Below, one piece after another: positions 35,354 to 44,024 of a stretch of DNA of 64,000 bases. The notes under the pieces are model-generated. The model was not told the origin of the DNA. It did no database searches and saw only the letters and a program-made list of their open reading frames with translations. The number at the start of each line of letters is the position of its first letter. The first letter of the stretch is position 1. The stretch covers positions 14,299 through 78,298 of the forward strand of contig CANNTZ010000005.1 of the NCBI GenBank assembly GCA_947522735.1. The letters run 5' to 3'. The DNA is from an uncultured Oscillospiraceae bacterium (GTDB taxonomy: Bacteria; Bacillota; Clostridia; Oscillospirales; Ruminococcaceae). Both the position numbers and the translations under genes were made by a program.

Positions 35354-36187
35354 TTGCTAAAATCAAGAGGATGTTATCGCGATAACAGAGAGCAGAGCAA
35401 TTTTCGCGTAGACGACCGCTGGTTGGTCGTAAACTGCACCGGGACGGCGCATTTTTCGGTGCCGTTCCACACCCGCAGCACGGCCGGGCGCAACGACTAC
35501 TACCTGATTTACATGAATTACGGCGAGCTCAGGCTTGAGCTTGCCGGCGAAGACGGGATAATGCGCGCCGGGGATTTTTTCCTGTATTCGCCGCACACGC
35601 CGTACTACTACGGAAAAGACGACGGCGAAGAGGATATGGTTTATATTTGGACGCACTTCACGGGCTACGGCGTGGAGGAGCTGCTGCGGCTAAGCGGCTT
35701 TGAATGCGGCAAGATATACCGCGCCGGAGCCAAATCGGTGGACAGCGTGACGGCGCTGTTCTCAAAACTGTTTGACGCCTTCATTTTGGATGGGCAGGAG
35801 CGCGACCTTGACGCAGCCGGGCGGCTGGTGCAGCTTTTTGCCGCGCTGACCCGGTATACCTCCGGAGAAAAGCACAGCCGACGCCTGAGGCGCTCGATAG
35901 AATACATCTCGACGCACTATGCCGAGGATATATCGATCCGGCAGTTAGCGGAGCTGGAAAACATGAGCTGCGGGCGCTATAACTCCGTTTTTCGCGAATG
36001 CTTCGGGATGTCGCCAAAGAAGTATATCATCGAGCTGCGCCTGCGCACCGCCGAGGATCTGTTGAGCCGTACAGACATAAGCGTCAAGGAGGCGGCGGCG
36101 ATGGTCGGATACGACGACCAAAACTATTTCAGCAGGCTATACGCCAAAAAACGCGGCTTCACGGCCAAGGAAAACAAGCGTCAGTGA
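35354..36187 (+). CDS. AraC family transcriptional regulator
   Basis: 277 aa. An N-terminal cupin sensor (about 30-150: YYLIYMNYGELRLELAGEDGIMRAGDFFLYSPHTPYYYG) and a C-terminal double HTH (RLRRSIEYISTHYAEDISIRQLAELENMSCGRYNSVFRECFGMSPKKYI and AAAMVGYDDQNYFSRLYAKKRGFTAKE). The start is TTG at 35354 following GGGGGA. Its divergence from the epimerase/oxidoreductase pair and closeness to the fucosidase make it the likely activator of this sugar island. Confidence 0.92.
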   Translation: MLKSRGCYRDNREQSNFRVDDRWLVVNCTGTAHFSVPFHTRSTAGRNDYYLIYMNYGELRLELAGEDGIMRAGDFFLYSPHTPYYYGKDDGEEDMVYIWTHFTGYGVEELLRLSGFECGKIYRAGAKSVDSVTALFSKLFDAFILDGQERDLDAAGRLVQLFAALTRYTSGEKHSRRLRRSIEYISTHYAEDISIRQLAELENMSCGRYNSVFRECFGMSPKKYIIELRLRTAEDLLSRTDISVKEAAAMVGYDDQNYFSRLYAKKRGFTAKENKRQ

Positions 36188-36194
36188 CAAAACA

Positions 36195-36245
36195 AAAACG
36201 ATCCCCCGAGAGCCCTGTTGCCGGAATTTTCGGGGGATCGTTTTG
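36195..36245. terminator. Bidirectional terminator
   Basis: AAAACGATCCCCCGA / TCGGGGGATCGTTTT stem between the AraC gene and gatB. Confidence 0.85.
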
Positions 36246-36254
36246 TATTTTTAT

Positions 36255-37673
36255 TCAGTATTCGAGGGCCTTGAGTATCAGCCTTTTCAGTATGTCGGTG
36301 TCGGCGCGGCCGCCTGTGGCGCGCATTGCCTGACCCATTATTGCGCCGAACGCCTTGGTTTTTCCACGGCGGTAATCTGCGACAGCCGCCGGACAGGCTG
36401 CAATGACCGCCGCCACCTGCTCCGCGAGCGCCGCTTCGTCGCTGACCATAGAAAGCCCCAGCCGCTCCACAACCGGCTCCGGGTCCTCATCGTGCGCCCA
36501 GAGCTCGGCGAAAACGCGTTTGGCCGCGCTGCTGTTTAGCTTGCCGTCGCCAAGCATGTCTGCAAGCTCTGCAAGGTGCGGCTGCGATACGGGAATATCC
36601 GAATCCGTCTCGAGCAGACGGAATCCCTCGGTTATCAACAGGTTCGCCAGCAGCTTAGGATAGCGCGTCTGTGCGGCGGCGACCTCGAACCAGTCGGCAA
36701 GCTCCGGCCTTCCGGTCAGCAGCTGCGCGTCAAACGCGGTCAGACCGAAGCGCTCGATATACATCCGGCGGCGCTGCTCCGGCAGCACGGGCAGAGCGGC
36801 GCGCAGCGCGTCTATCTGCTCGCGGTCGAGGATGATGGGCGCAAGGTCGGGATCGGGGAAGTAGCGGTAGTCGTTCGCATCCTCCTTGCGGCGCATTGAA
36901 TAGGTGCGGCCATCGTTCTGGTCGAAGCGGCGCGTCTCCTGCACAATACACTCGCCCGCTTCAATGGCCGCTATCTGGCGCTGCGTCTCATATTCTGCGG
37001 CGCGTCTGACGCTTTGGAAGGAGTTGAGGTTTTTGGTCTCGGTGCGGGTGCCAAGCTTTGTCTCGCCGCGCGGACGCACCGAGAGGTTGACGTCGCAGCG
37101 CAGCGAGCCTTCATTCATCTTGCAGTCGGAAACGCCGGTGTAGCAGATGGTGGCGCGCAGCTTTTCGAGAAAGGCGACGGCCTCGGCGGCGCTGCGGATA
37201 TCCGGTTCGGTGACGATTTCTATGAGCGGCACGCCGCAGCGGTTGCAATCGATGAGTGTGCCAAGCTCCGGGTCGTGGATTAGCTTTCCGGCGTCCTCCT
37301 CAATATGGATGCGGGTGATGCCGATCGTCTTTTCGCCGTCCCCGGCGTTGATGGTCAGGTGTCCGTGCTCGCACAGCGGAAGGTCGTATTGGGATATCTG
37401 GTACGCCTTGGGCAGGTCGGGGTACATATAGTTTTTGCGGTCGGACTTGGAATAACGCGAGATCTCGCAATCCAGCGCAAGTCCGGCGGTCACGGCGTAC
37501 TCAACAACCTGGCGGTTGAGCACCGGCAGCGTCCCAGGCAGTCCGAGACAGACCGGACAGACCTGCGTATTCGGCGCTGCGCCGAAATCGGTCGGACAGG
37601 AGCAGAATATCTTGCTCTTTGTTTTCAGCTCAACGTGTATTTCGAGTCCGATGACAACCTCATAATCAGTCAT
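36255..37673 (-). CDS. gatB: Asp-tRNA(Asn)/Glu-tRNA(Gln) amidotransferase subunit B
   Basis: 472 aa. Start MTDYEVVIGLEIHVEL, then FCSCPTDFGAAPNTQVCPVCLGLPGTLPVLN with the zinc cysteines, YMYPDLPKAYQISQYDLPL and the C-terminal YqeY-like tail. GatB binds the misacylated tRNA and phosphorylates the Asp/Glu side chain. ATG 37673 has AAGGAGG upstream and overlaps the end of gatA by 8 bases. It is the last gene of the aspS-gatC / gatA / gatB operon. Confidence 0.97.
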   Translation of the reverse strand: MTDYEVVIGLEIHVELKTKSKIFCSCPTDFGAAPNTQVCPVCLGLPGTLPVLNRQVVEYAVTAGLALDCEISRYSKSDRKNYMYPDLPKAYQISQYDLPLCEHGHLTINAGDGEKTIGITRIHIEEDAGKLIHDPELGTLIDCNRCGVPLIEIVTEPDIRSAAEAVAFLEKLRATICYTGVSDCKMNEGSLRCDVNLSVRPRGETKLGTRTETKNLNSFQSVRRAAEYETQRQIAAIEAGECIVQETRRFDQNDGRTYSMRRKEDANDYRYFPDPDLAPIILDREQIDALRAALPVLPEQRRRMYIERFGLTAFDAQLLTGRPELADWFEVAAAQTRYPKLLANLLITEGFRLLETDSDIPVSQPHLAELADMLGDGKLNSSAAKRVFAELWAHDEDPEPVVERLGLSMVSDEAALAEQVAAVIAACPAAVADYRRGKTKAFGAIMGQAMRATGGRADTDILKRLILKALEY

Positions 37674-39147
37674 GCCGGTACGCCTCCTTTTGGCTGTGAT
37701 ATATGCCGATTTCATGCTCAAGCGCTGCGGCAAAGCCGAGGATATCGCTCTCGCCGAACGCGCGTCCGATGATTTGCAGCCCGATGGGAAGTCCGGCGGA
37801 GGTCTCGCCGCAGGGCAGGGATATTGCGGGCAGCCCGGCGATATTGACGGGCACGGTGCAGATATCGCCCATATACATTTCGAGCGGATCGCCGGTTTTC
37901 TCGCCGAGCTTATAGGCGGCGGCAGGCGCAACGGGAGAGAGGATAACGTCATATTTTTCAAAGACGCGGTCGTACTCCGATTTTATGCGGGTACGGATCT
38001 TCAGTGCTTTTTTGTAGTATTCGTCGTAATATCCGGCGCTGAGCGCGAACGTGCCGAGCATTATGCGGCGCTTGACCTCTGAGCCGAAGCCCTCACTGCG
38101 GGAGCGCAGGTACAGCTCGTCAAGGTTTTCGCAGCCCTCGGCACGGTAGCCGTAGCGCACGCCGTCAAAGCGGCCAAGGTTTGACGACGCCTCCGCGCTG
38201 GAGATGATGTAGTAGGCGGCGAGGGCGAGGTCGAGCGACGGCATAGAGACCTCATCGACGGTCGCGCCCAGCTTTTCGAGGGTTCTTGCCGCGCTTATCA
38301 CGGCGTCGCGCACCTCATCCGCAACGCCGCTGCCGAGCATTTGAACCGGAAGCGCCGCGTGCATACCCTTGACGCCGCGCGAGAGGGATGAGGTAAAGCC
38401 TTCAGCGGAACGGTCGAGGCAGGTGGTGTCACGTCTGTCTGCGCCGCAAATGCTCTCGAGTATCATCGCACTGTCGGCGACGCTTTTGGAGAGCGGTCCT
38501 ATCTGGTCGAGAGAGGACGCGAAAGCGACAAGGCCGTAGCGTGAGACGCGGCCATAGGTCGGCTTGAATCCGACGACGCCGCAGAAAGAGGCAGGCTGGC
38601 GGATAGAGCCGCCGGTATCGGAGCCGAGCGCAAAGACGGCCTCGTCCGCAGCGACCGCCGCCGCAGAGCCGCCGGAGCTACCGCCGGGGACGCGGGAGAC
38701 GTCGCGGGGGTTGCGCGTGGAACGGAACGCGGAGTTTTCAGTGGTGGAGCCCATCGCAAATTCATCAAGGTTCGTCTTGCCGAGAAATACGCAGCCGCTG
38801 CGTTCAAGGCGCTCTATGACTGCCGCAGAATAGGGCGAGCGGAATCCGGAAAGCATCCTTGAGGCACAGGTGGTCGTGCCAAAATCGGTGCAGATATTGT
38901 CTTTTATCGCGCATGGAATGCCTGCAAGGGGGGAAAGGCGCTCTCCGGAGGCGCGCAGCTTGTCCGCATTTTCGGCGCAGGCGCGCGCCTTTTCGGCAGT
39001 GAGCGAGATATATGCGCCTATAGTGCCGTCTGCTTTTGCTATGCGTTCGAGATAGGCGTCGGTCAGCTCAAGCGAGGATATTTCGCGCGCGCCAAGCAGC
39101 GCCGCCGTCTCGCTGAGCGTGAGGTGGGTCAGGGTTTTGTCCGGCAT
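37666..39147 (-). CDS. gatA: Asp-tRNA(Asn)/Glu-tRNA(Gln) amidotransferase subunit A
   Basis: 493 aa amidase-signature enzyme. Lys in CAIKDNI, the cis-Ser in GSDTGGSIRQPAS and the Ser in GGSSGGSAAAVAA form the Ser-cisSer-Lys triad that frees ammonia from Gln. ATG at 39147 has GGAGG 9 bases upstream and lies 21 bases after the aspS-gatC fusion gene, so translation is close-coupled in the order AspRS-GatC, GatA, GatB. Confidence 0.97.
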   Translation of the reverse strand: MPDKTLTHLTLSETAALLGAREISSLELTDAYLERIAKADGTIGAYISLTAEKARACAENADKLRASGERLSPLAGIPCAIKDNICTDFGTTTCASRMLSGFRSPYSAAVIERLERSGCVFLGKTNLDEFAMGSTTENSAFRSTRNPRDVSRVPGGSSGGSAAAVAADEAVFALGSDTGGSIRQPASFCGVVGFKPTYGRVSRYGLVAFASSLDQIGPLSKSVADSAMILESICGADRRDTTCLDRSAEGFTSSLSRGVKGMHAALPVQMLGSGVADEVRDAVISAARTLEKLGATVDEVSMPSLDLALAAYYIISSAEASSNLGRFDGVRYGYRAEGCENLDELYLRSRSEGFGSEVKRRIMLGTFALSAGYYDEYYKKALKIRTRIKSEYDRVFEKYDVILSPVAPAAAYKLGEKTGDPLEMYMGDICTVPVNIAGLPAISLPCGETSAGLPIGLQIIGRAFGESDILGFAAALEHEIGIYHSQKEAYRHD

Positions 39148-39168
39148 ATCGTTAAACCTCCGTTACAA

Positions 39169-41262
39169 TCAATCTATCGCACCGTGCGGCGCCTGAAAAT
39201 AATCCGCGCCGTCAACGTTGACGAGCTTCAAATCCCTGAGTAGCTTTTTGGTGTCAAGCCTGACCGCGGTATCGTCGCGAAAGACGTTGCTGATCGGGAT
39301 AATATGCGCGGTCTCGCGCTCGCTGTCCACATCGGCGTCACCAAGCGTATCCGCAAAGGCGATGATCGAGCCAAGCTCCCGCTTCATGCTCTCGGTCTCG
39401 TCCGGCGCAAGGGAGAGCCCGGCCAGCCTTGCAACCGAGCTTATGTTGAAATCGACCCGGCGCTTCTTCCTTGGCTTTGCCGTTTCGGCGGCAGGGGCTT
39501 CCGCGCCGGAGGAAAGCAGGCTCAGCTCGCGTAGCTGCGATTCGTCGACGAAATCGGGGGCGCCGGTCAGCGGACAGCGCGCATCCTTGGTTTTTGGGAA
39601 GGCGATGACGCTGCGTAGCGAATCTGCGCCCAGCAGCAGCATGACCAGACGGTCAAGCCCGAACGCAAAGCCGCCGTGCGGAGGAGTTCCGTAGCTGAAT
39701 GCGCGCAGCATGAAGCCGAAACGCCGTCTTATCTCCTCGTCCTTGAAGCCGAGCGCCTCAAACATCAGCCGCTGAATCTCGCGGTCATGTATTCTTATAC
39801 TTCCGCTGCCAAGCTCGACGCCGTTGAGCACAAAGTCGTACGCCTGTGCGCGCACGCGCTCCGGATCGGTCAGCAGATACTGCACGTCCTCGGGGTAGGG
39901 CATCGTGAAGGGGTGGTGCATTGCAACGTAGCGCTTTTCCTCCTCCGAATATTCAAACTGCGGAAAGTCGGTGACGATGAGAAAGGCGTACCTTGTCTTG
40001 TCGCGCAGCCCCAGCATGTCGCCGAGGTCGAGCCGCAGCCCACCAAGTGTACGGCGCACTACGGGAAGCGCGTCGGCGCAAAAGAGGATGAAGTCGCCCG
40101 GCTGCGCACCGGTGCGCTCGAGCATTGCGTCCCAATCCTCTGCGGATAAAAACTTCTGGAGTATAGAGTTTACGCTTCCGTCCGGGCGAAGCATAATCCA
40201 TGCCATGCCCTTTGCGCCGTATTGCAGCGCGCGTTCTGTGAGCTGCTCTATATCGGTGTGGGAGAGCTCGACTTTCTTCACGTTGATTGCGCGCACGACG
40301 CCGCCCTTTCGCGCCGCCGCGCGAAAAACCGAGAAGCCGCAATCGCGCGCGATATCGGTCAGATCGACGATGGGCAACCCAAAGCGGACGTCAGGCTTGT
40401 CGCTGCCGTAGACGTCCATCGCCGTTTTCCATGTCATGCGCGGGAAGGGCTCCGCAAGCTCCACGCCCTTGACGGCGCGCATGATGTGCTTGAACAGCTT
40501 TTCGAGATGGACGAGGATCTCCTCCTGCGTCGCGAAGGAAAGCTCCATATCGAGCTGCGTGAACTCAGGCTGGCGGTCGGCGCGCAGATCCTCGTCGCGG
40601 AAACAGCGCGCCACCTGATAGTAGCGATCCGTGCCGCCCACCATAAGTAGCTGCTTGAATATCTGCGGCGACTGCGGGAGGGCATAAAATTCGCCGGGAT
40701 GGACACGGCTGGGGACGAGGTAGTCGCGCGCGCCCTCCGGGGTGCTCCTGGTCAGCATCGGAGTCTCGACCTCGACGAAGCCCGCGCCGTCAAGAAAGCT
40801 CCTTGCCGCGCGCACAACCTCGTGGCGGAAGCGCAGTGCCTCCTGCATCGCAGGGCGGCGGAGATCGAGAAAGCGACAGGCAAGGCGTGTCTCCTCGCGC
40901 ACCGACGACGCCTCGTCGAGAGAAAAGGGCAGGGGCTCGGCGGCGGATATGATCTCGACGGCGGTTGCGGCAAGCTCTATCGTGCCGGTCTTTAGCCGGG
41001 GGTTATAGGTTTCCTCGTCGCGGATGCGTATCACTCCGTCCGCCATTATCACAGATTCGAGCCGTGCCGCTTCTATAGCCGCAAACTGGTTTTCCGGCAG
41101 CATTTCGGCGTTAAACACTGCCTGAAGCGTGCCCTCACGGTCGCGCAGGTCGATGAAGATTATTCCGCCCATATCGCGCTTGTGCGCTATCCAGCCGCAG
41201 ACGCGCTCGGTTTTTCCGACGCTCTCCTCAGTGAGCGCGCCGCAGAAGGTCGTTCTGTACAT
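39169..41262 (-). CDS. aspS: Aspartyl-tRNA synthetase fused to GatC
   Basis: 697 aa in one frame. Residues 1-580 are bacterial AspRS: OB-fold anticodon domain (1-105), motif 1 region FVEVETPMLTRSTPEGARDYL (162-182), motif 2 FRDEDLRADRQPEF (221-234), the GAD insertion (about 285-425) and motif 3 GFAFGLDRLVMLLLG (531-545). A linker (583-602) leads to residues 603-697, which match GatC: VDFNISSVARLAGLSLAPDE ... FADTLGDADVD ... ISNVFRDDTAV. GatC normally is a separate 95-aa subunit. gatA and gatB follow and no separate gatC is present. The fusion would tether Asp-tRNA(Asn) synthesis to its amidation. A T-box leader precedes it. Confidence 0.95.
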   Translation of the reverse strand: MYRTTFCGALTEESVGKTERVCGWIAHKRDMGGIIFIDLRDREGTLQAVFNAEMLPENQFAAIEAARLESVIMADGVIRIRDEETYNPRLKTGTIELAATAVEIISAAEPLPFSLDEASSVREETRLACRFLDLRRPAMQEALRFRHEVVRAARSFLDGAGFVEVETPMLTRSTPEGARDYLVPSRVHPGEFYALPQSPQIFKQLLMVGGTDRYYQVARCFRDEDLRADRQPEFTQLDMELSFATQEEILVHLEKLFKHIMRAVKGVELAEPFPRMTWKTAMDVYGSDKPDVRFGLPIVDLTDIARDCGFSVFRAAARKGGVVRAINVKKVELSHTDIEQLTERALQYGAKGMAWIMLRPDGSVNSILQKFLSAEDWDAMLERTGAQPGDFILFCADALPVVRRTLGGLRLDLGDMLGLRDKTRYAFLIVTDFPQFEYSEEEKRYVAMHHPFTMPYPEDVQYLLTDPERVRAQAYDFVLNGVELGSGSIRIHDREIQRLMFEALGFKDEEIRRRFGFMLRAFSYGTPPHGGFAFGLDRLVMLLLGADSLRSVIAFPKTKDARCPLTGAPDFVDESQLRELSLLSSGAEAPAAETAKPRKKRRVDFNISSVARLAGLSLAPDETESMKRELGSIIAFADTLGDADVDSERETAHIIPISNVFRDDTAVRLDTKKLLRDLKLVNVDGADYFQAPHGAID

Positions 41263-41317
41263 GGTTGATCCTCCCTGATTTTGAATAATTCATCGCATCC
41301 GACGACTGATATTGCGG

Positions 41318-41600
41318 AAAAACAAAAGAGCCCTTCATCCCACAACATGGGACGAAAGACCTCATCTTACGCGGTACCACCCAAATTGACCGCATCAAAA
41401 CGGCCATCTCATCCGGCGACGTCATTATCGCCTGCGGCTGTAACGTGCCGCACACGTCCGAATCTACTTGCCAAACGGCTTTCGGTCGGCGACTCCGAGC
41501 TGTTCTTCCCCCGGCGCTCCATACCGCCCTCGCACCAAACGGACGGCTCTCTGCAATTTCACAGCCGGTATACTCTTCTCATCACGGTCATTTTACGGTG
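41318..41600 (-). promoter_or_regulatory. T-box riboswitch leader of the aspS-gatC-gatA-gatB operon
   Basis: On the minus strand: Stem I elements GATGAGAAGAGTA (about 41585-41571) and AGAGAGCCG, a specifier segment GAAGAACAGCTCGGAG in which GAAC is at 41505-41502, the conserved T-box TGGGTGGTACCGCG (41383-41370), then a terminator GAGGTCTTTCGTCCCA/TGGGATGAAGGGCTC with TTTTGTTTTT (about 41363-41318). Uncharged tRNA should stabilise the antiterminator. The codon is read as AAC (Asn) and, shifted one base, GAA (Glu). Confidence 0.92.
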
Positions 41601-41626
41601 AATTATTTTGTTTTTTTATTGGTGTA

Positions 41627-41655
41627 ATTCTAACTCAATAAAGCGCCGTTGTCAA
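41627..41655 (-). promoter_or_regulatory. Promoter of the T-box operon
   Basis: TTGACA (41655-41650), 17 bp, TAGAAT (41632-41627) on the minus strand; transcription would start about 25 bases before Stem I. Confidence 0.75.
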
Positions 41656-41680
41656 GAGGAATTTTTGAAAACGGCGCTTT
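41640..41680 (-). terminator. Terminator-like hairpin after the GNAT gene, overlapping the next promoter
   Basis: AAAGCGCCGTT / AACGGCGCTTT (11 bp) with a 19-base loop. On the minus strand the T run is short; the -35 of the T-box promoter lies at its loop and arm. Confidence 0.5.
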
Positions 41681-41739
41681 TTGGATACATACATATATTT
41701 TGCTCGCAATATACCGTACAAACTGTTTTTAAATACAAA

Positions 41740-42297
41740 TCATCTGGCAAGGCGCTTTATCATGATTTTCTCGTCGAGATAGCGCCCATCTTTCAGACGT
41801 ATCGCATCCGGGCGTGTGGCGACGGTCTCGAAGCCGAACTTTTTATAGAGTGCCATTGCGCGCTCGTTGCCGTCGATGACCTCAAGCTCGAGGATTTCCG
41901 TTCCGGCGTGCGCCCGTGCCACAGCTATCAGCTCCTCAAACATCGCCGAACCGATGCCGAGCCGCCAGTACCTTTGCTTTATCGCAATTGCAAGGCTTGC
42001 GCGGTGCGCGGTCTTAAACCGGCGATCCATAAAGGATATCTGGCAGTTTCCGGTGATATCGCCCTCAAGCTCGCACAGCAGCATAAGCTCGCTTGGAGAG
42101 GCGGAGACGGACTGCAAAAAATCCGCCTCCTGCTCCAGAGAATAGGGACATTCGTCGGGATAGCGCAGCAAAAACTCGGTCTCTCCGGAGGTCGTGCGCA
42201 GATAATCGAGCATTCGAGCGGCGTCTTCGGCCTCCGGGCTTCGCAGCAGCGCATCGCGTCCGTCCTTCAGGGTGATTCTGTGTGGCTTGTATATCAC
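41740..42297 (-). CDS. GNAT family N-acetyltransferase
   Basis: 185 aa. Acetyl-CoA-binding motif A LAIAIKQRYWRLGIGSAMFEELIAVARA (R-x-x-G-I-G), then LELEVIDGNERAMALYKKFGFETV. Acceptor unknown; ELMLLCELEGDITGNCQISF is typical of amino-group acetyltransferases. The start is GTG at 42297 with AAAGGAG upstream. It sits between glycosidase and T-box operons without a functional link that I can see. Confidence 0.9.
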   Translation of the reverse strand: MIYKPHRITLKDGRDALLRSPEAEDAARMLDYLRTTSGETEFLLRYPDECPYSLEQEADFLQSVSASPSELMLLCELEGDITGNCQISFMDRRFKTAHRASLAIAIKQRYWRLGIGSAMFEELIAVARAHAGTEILELEVIDGNERAMALYKKFGFETVATRPDAIRLKDGRYLDEKIMIKRLAR

Positions 42298-42337
42298 GGC
42301 TATGTCTCCTTTTTATCCGATTTATCCGGTTGAAGCC

Positions 42338-42366
42338 ATTATAGCACAAGCCGACACAAAAATCAA
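42338..42366 (-). promoter_or_regulatory. Promoter of the GNAT gene
   Basis: TTGATT (42366-42361), 17 bp, TATAAT (42343-42338) directly after the GH3 stop codon. Confidence 0.6.
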
Positions 42367-42367
42367 C

Positions 42368-43993
42368 TCAGACAAGCTCCGGATACAGCCGCATCGGGGA
42401 GGTGCCGAGGAATGGAATATCGCCGAAAAGCGCCTTGACGACGGCGTGCATCGTCTCGGGAGAGTCGGAGTAGGCGTCGATGTAGGCGTTGACGTATTCA
42501 AAATAGTTGTAATAGACCGACGATGAGCCAAAGGAGATGGCGACGGATTTCTCGTTTCCGCAGGAGAAGGCGCTGAACAGCGTGCCCATCGGCTTTGGCG
42601 AGGAAAAGCCGGGAAAGCCGAAGGGGCGCTGCTGGTTGATATAGCAGGCATAGACGATCAGGTCGTTTTCCTCGCAGAGCGTCTCCAGCCCCTTTTTGCC
42701 GCCGAGGCCGTCGTAAACGGTGCAGCTAACACCGTATTCTCCGAACGCCCTTTTCAGCTCGTCAAGGTATCCGACGAACGGGTCGTACTCGGTTATCGCG
42801 ATGACCGCGGCGTTTTTGATTTTATTTCGGTCGAACGGGATCATGCCGCCCTCGTTGTTGACGAGCGTCAGCGCCCGTGCCGCCGTCTCGAAGCCGACCG
42901 ACTCAAACTCGTGCAGCTCGTCCTCTCCGAGCGGACTGCCGACAAAATTGCCGTCGTAAAGTCCCAGCTCCTCCTTGAGGGTGAGCACGCGCTCCACCGC
43001 CTCATCGAGCCGCTCCATTGTGACGCGCCCGCTGCTTATCGCGCGCTCCATAATGTCGAAATAGTCGTCGTGGCAGAACAGGATAATGTCGTTGCCCGCG
43101 TTGAAGCACTCGATGTAGATATCGTCGTGCTCGAACGAGGCGGCAAGGCTTTTCATGCTCACGGCGTCGCAGATAACGACGCCCTTGTGGCCGATATCGT
43201 CGCGCAGAATGTCGATGACCTTCTTTGAGGCGGAGCCGGGGCGCAGAAAACGTCCCTTGACAGGAACGGGATCGACGCAGGGCAGTGGGAGGTGGCCGGT
43301 CATGAAGGTTTTGGTTCCGGCGTCCTCAGCCGCCTGCCAGACGCGCTTCTGGCCGTTCGACCACTGTTCGAGGGTGTCCTTTATCGCGCAGAAGGAGAAG
43401 TGGGAGTCACGGAACTCGTGGCCGGTGCCGGGAAAGTGCTTGGTGCAGGCGGCAATCCCGGCGTCCTGAAGTCCGCGGACGGTGGCGCTTATCATGCGGC
43501 CGGTCTTTTCGGGGTCGTCGGAGAAGCTGCGCGGCGCATGGGTTGCGAAAAAGCTTGCCGAAAGGTCGCCGACCGGGCCGTAGACCCAGTTCATGCCAAG
43601 CGAGCGCATCTCGCGGCCCCAGTAATAGGCGCGCTTGTAGGCGAGCGCATCATCGTTTGCGGCGGCGACGGCTATCTGCCCCGGAATGATGTGCCCGTCC
43701 TCGAAGATTTCGCCCCTGACGCCGAACTCGGCGTCGCAGCAGACGAACAGAGGAATATCCTGCGTCGCCTGAAGCTCCGGCACAAACCGGGCAAATTCCG
43801 CTCCCTTGGAGAAGCGCTCACCGCTCTCCTTATAGAAATATTCTATAAATATGCCGCCAAAAGGATATTCTTTCAGATAATTTGCGTATCCTCCGCAGCG
43901 CTTCATCCCGTTGCTTAGCGCCGGGGGAGCAGGTATCGCCGTTTGACCGATCTTTTCTCTGAGTGTCATTTTTTTGATATCCGGCCTTGTCAT
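42368..43993 (-). CDS. GH3 glycosidase, NagZ-like beta-N-acetylhexosaminidase
   Basis: 541 aa. The barrel contains KHFPGTGHEFRDSHF (185-199), the NagZ-type loop with Asp-Ser-His that serves as acid/base, and probable nucleophile Asp276 in VVICDAVSMKSL. The C-terminal 190 residues form a second alpha/beta domain as in two-domain GH3 enzymes. No signal peptide, so cytosolic. Likely releases terminal GlcNAc (or similar) from imported glycans or muropeptides. GGAG precedes the ATG; it starts 31 bases after the GH20 gene, same operon. Confidence 0.88.
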   Translation of the reverse strand: MTRPDIKKMTLREKIGQTAIPAPPALSNGMKRCGGYANYLKEYPFGGIFIEYFYKESGERFSKGAEFARFVPELQATQDIPLFVCCDAEFGVRGEIFEDGHIIPGQIAVAAANDDALAYKRAYYWGREMRSLGMNWVYGPVGDLSASFFATHAPRSFSDDPEKTGRMISATVRGLQDAGIAACTKHFPGTGHEFRDSHFSFCAIKDTLEQWSNGQKRVWQAAEDAGTKTFMTGHLPLPCVDPVPVKGRFLRPGSASKKVIDILRDDIGHKGVVICDAVSMKSLAASFEHDDIYIECFNAGNDIILFCHDDYFDIMERAISSGRVTMERLDEAVERVLTLKEELGLYDGNFVGSPLGEDELHEFESVGFETAARALTLVNNEGGMIPFDRNKIKNAAVIAITEYDPFVGYLDELKRAFGEYGVSCTVYDGLGGKKGLETLCEENDLIVYACYINQQRPFGFPGFSSPKPMGTLFSAFSCGNEKSVAISFGSSSVYYNYFEYVNAYIDAYSDSPETMHAVVKALFGDIPFLGTSPMRLYPELV

Positions 43994-44024
43994 GATATAA
44001 CTCTCCTGTCTATCGATAATGCTT

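Noticed and set aside
36255..37961. Extended gatB frame with about 96 additional N-terminal codons
   Set aside because: The extension lies within gatA in another frame; ATG 37673 with AAGGAGG gives the canonical GatB N-terminus.
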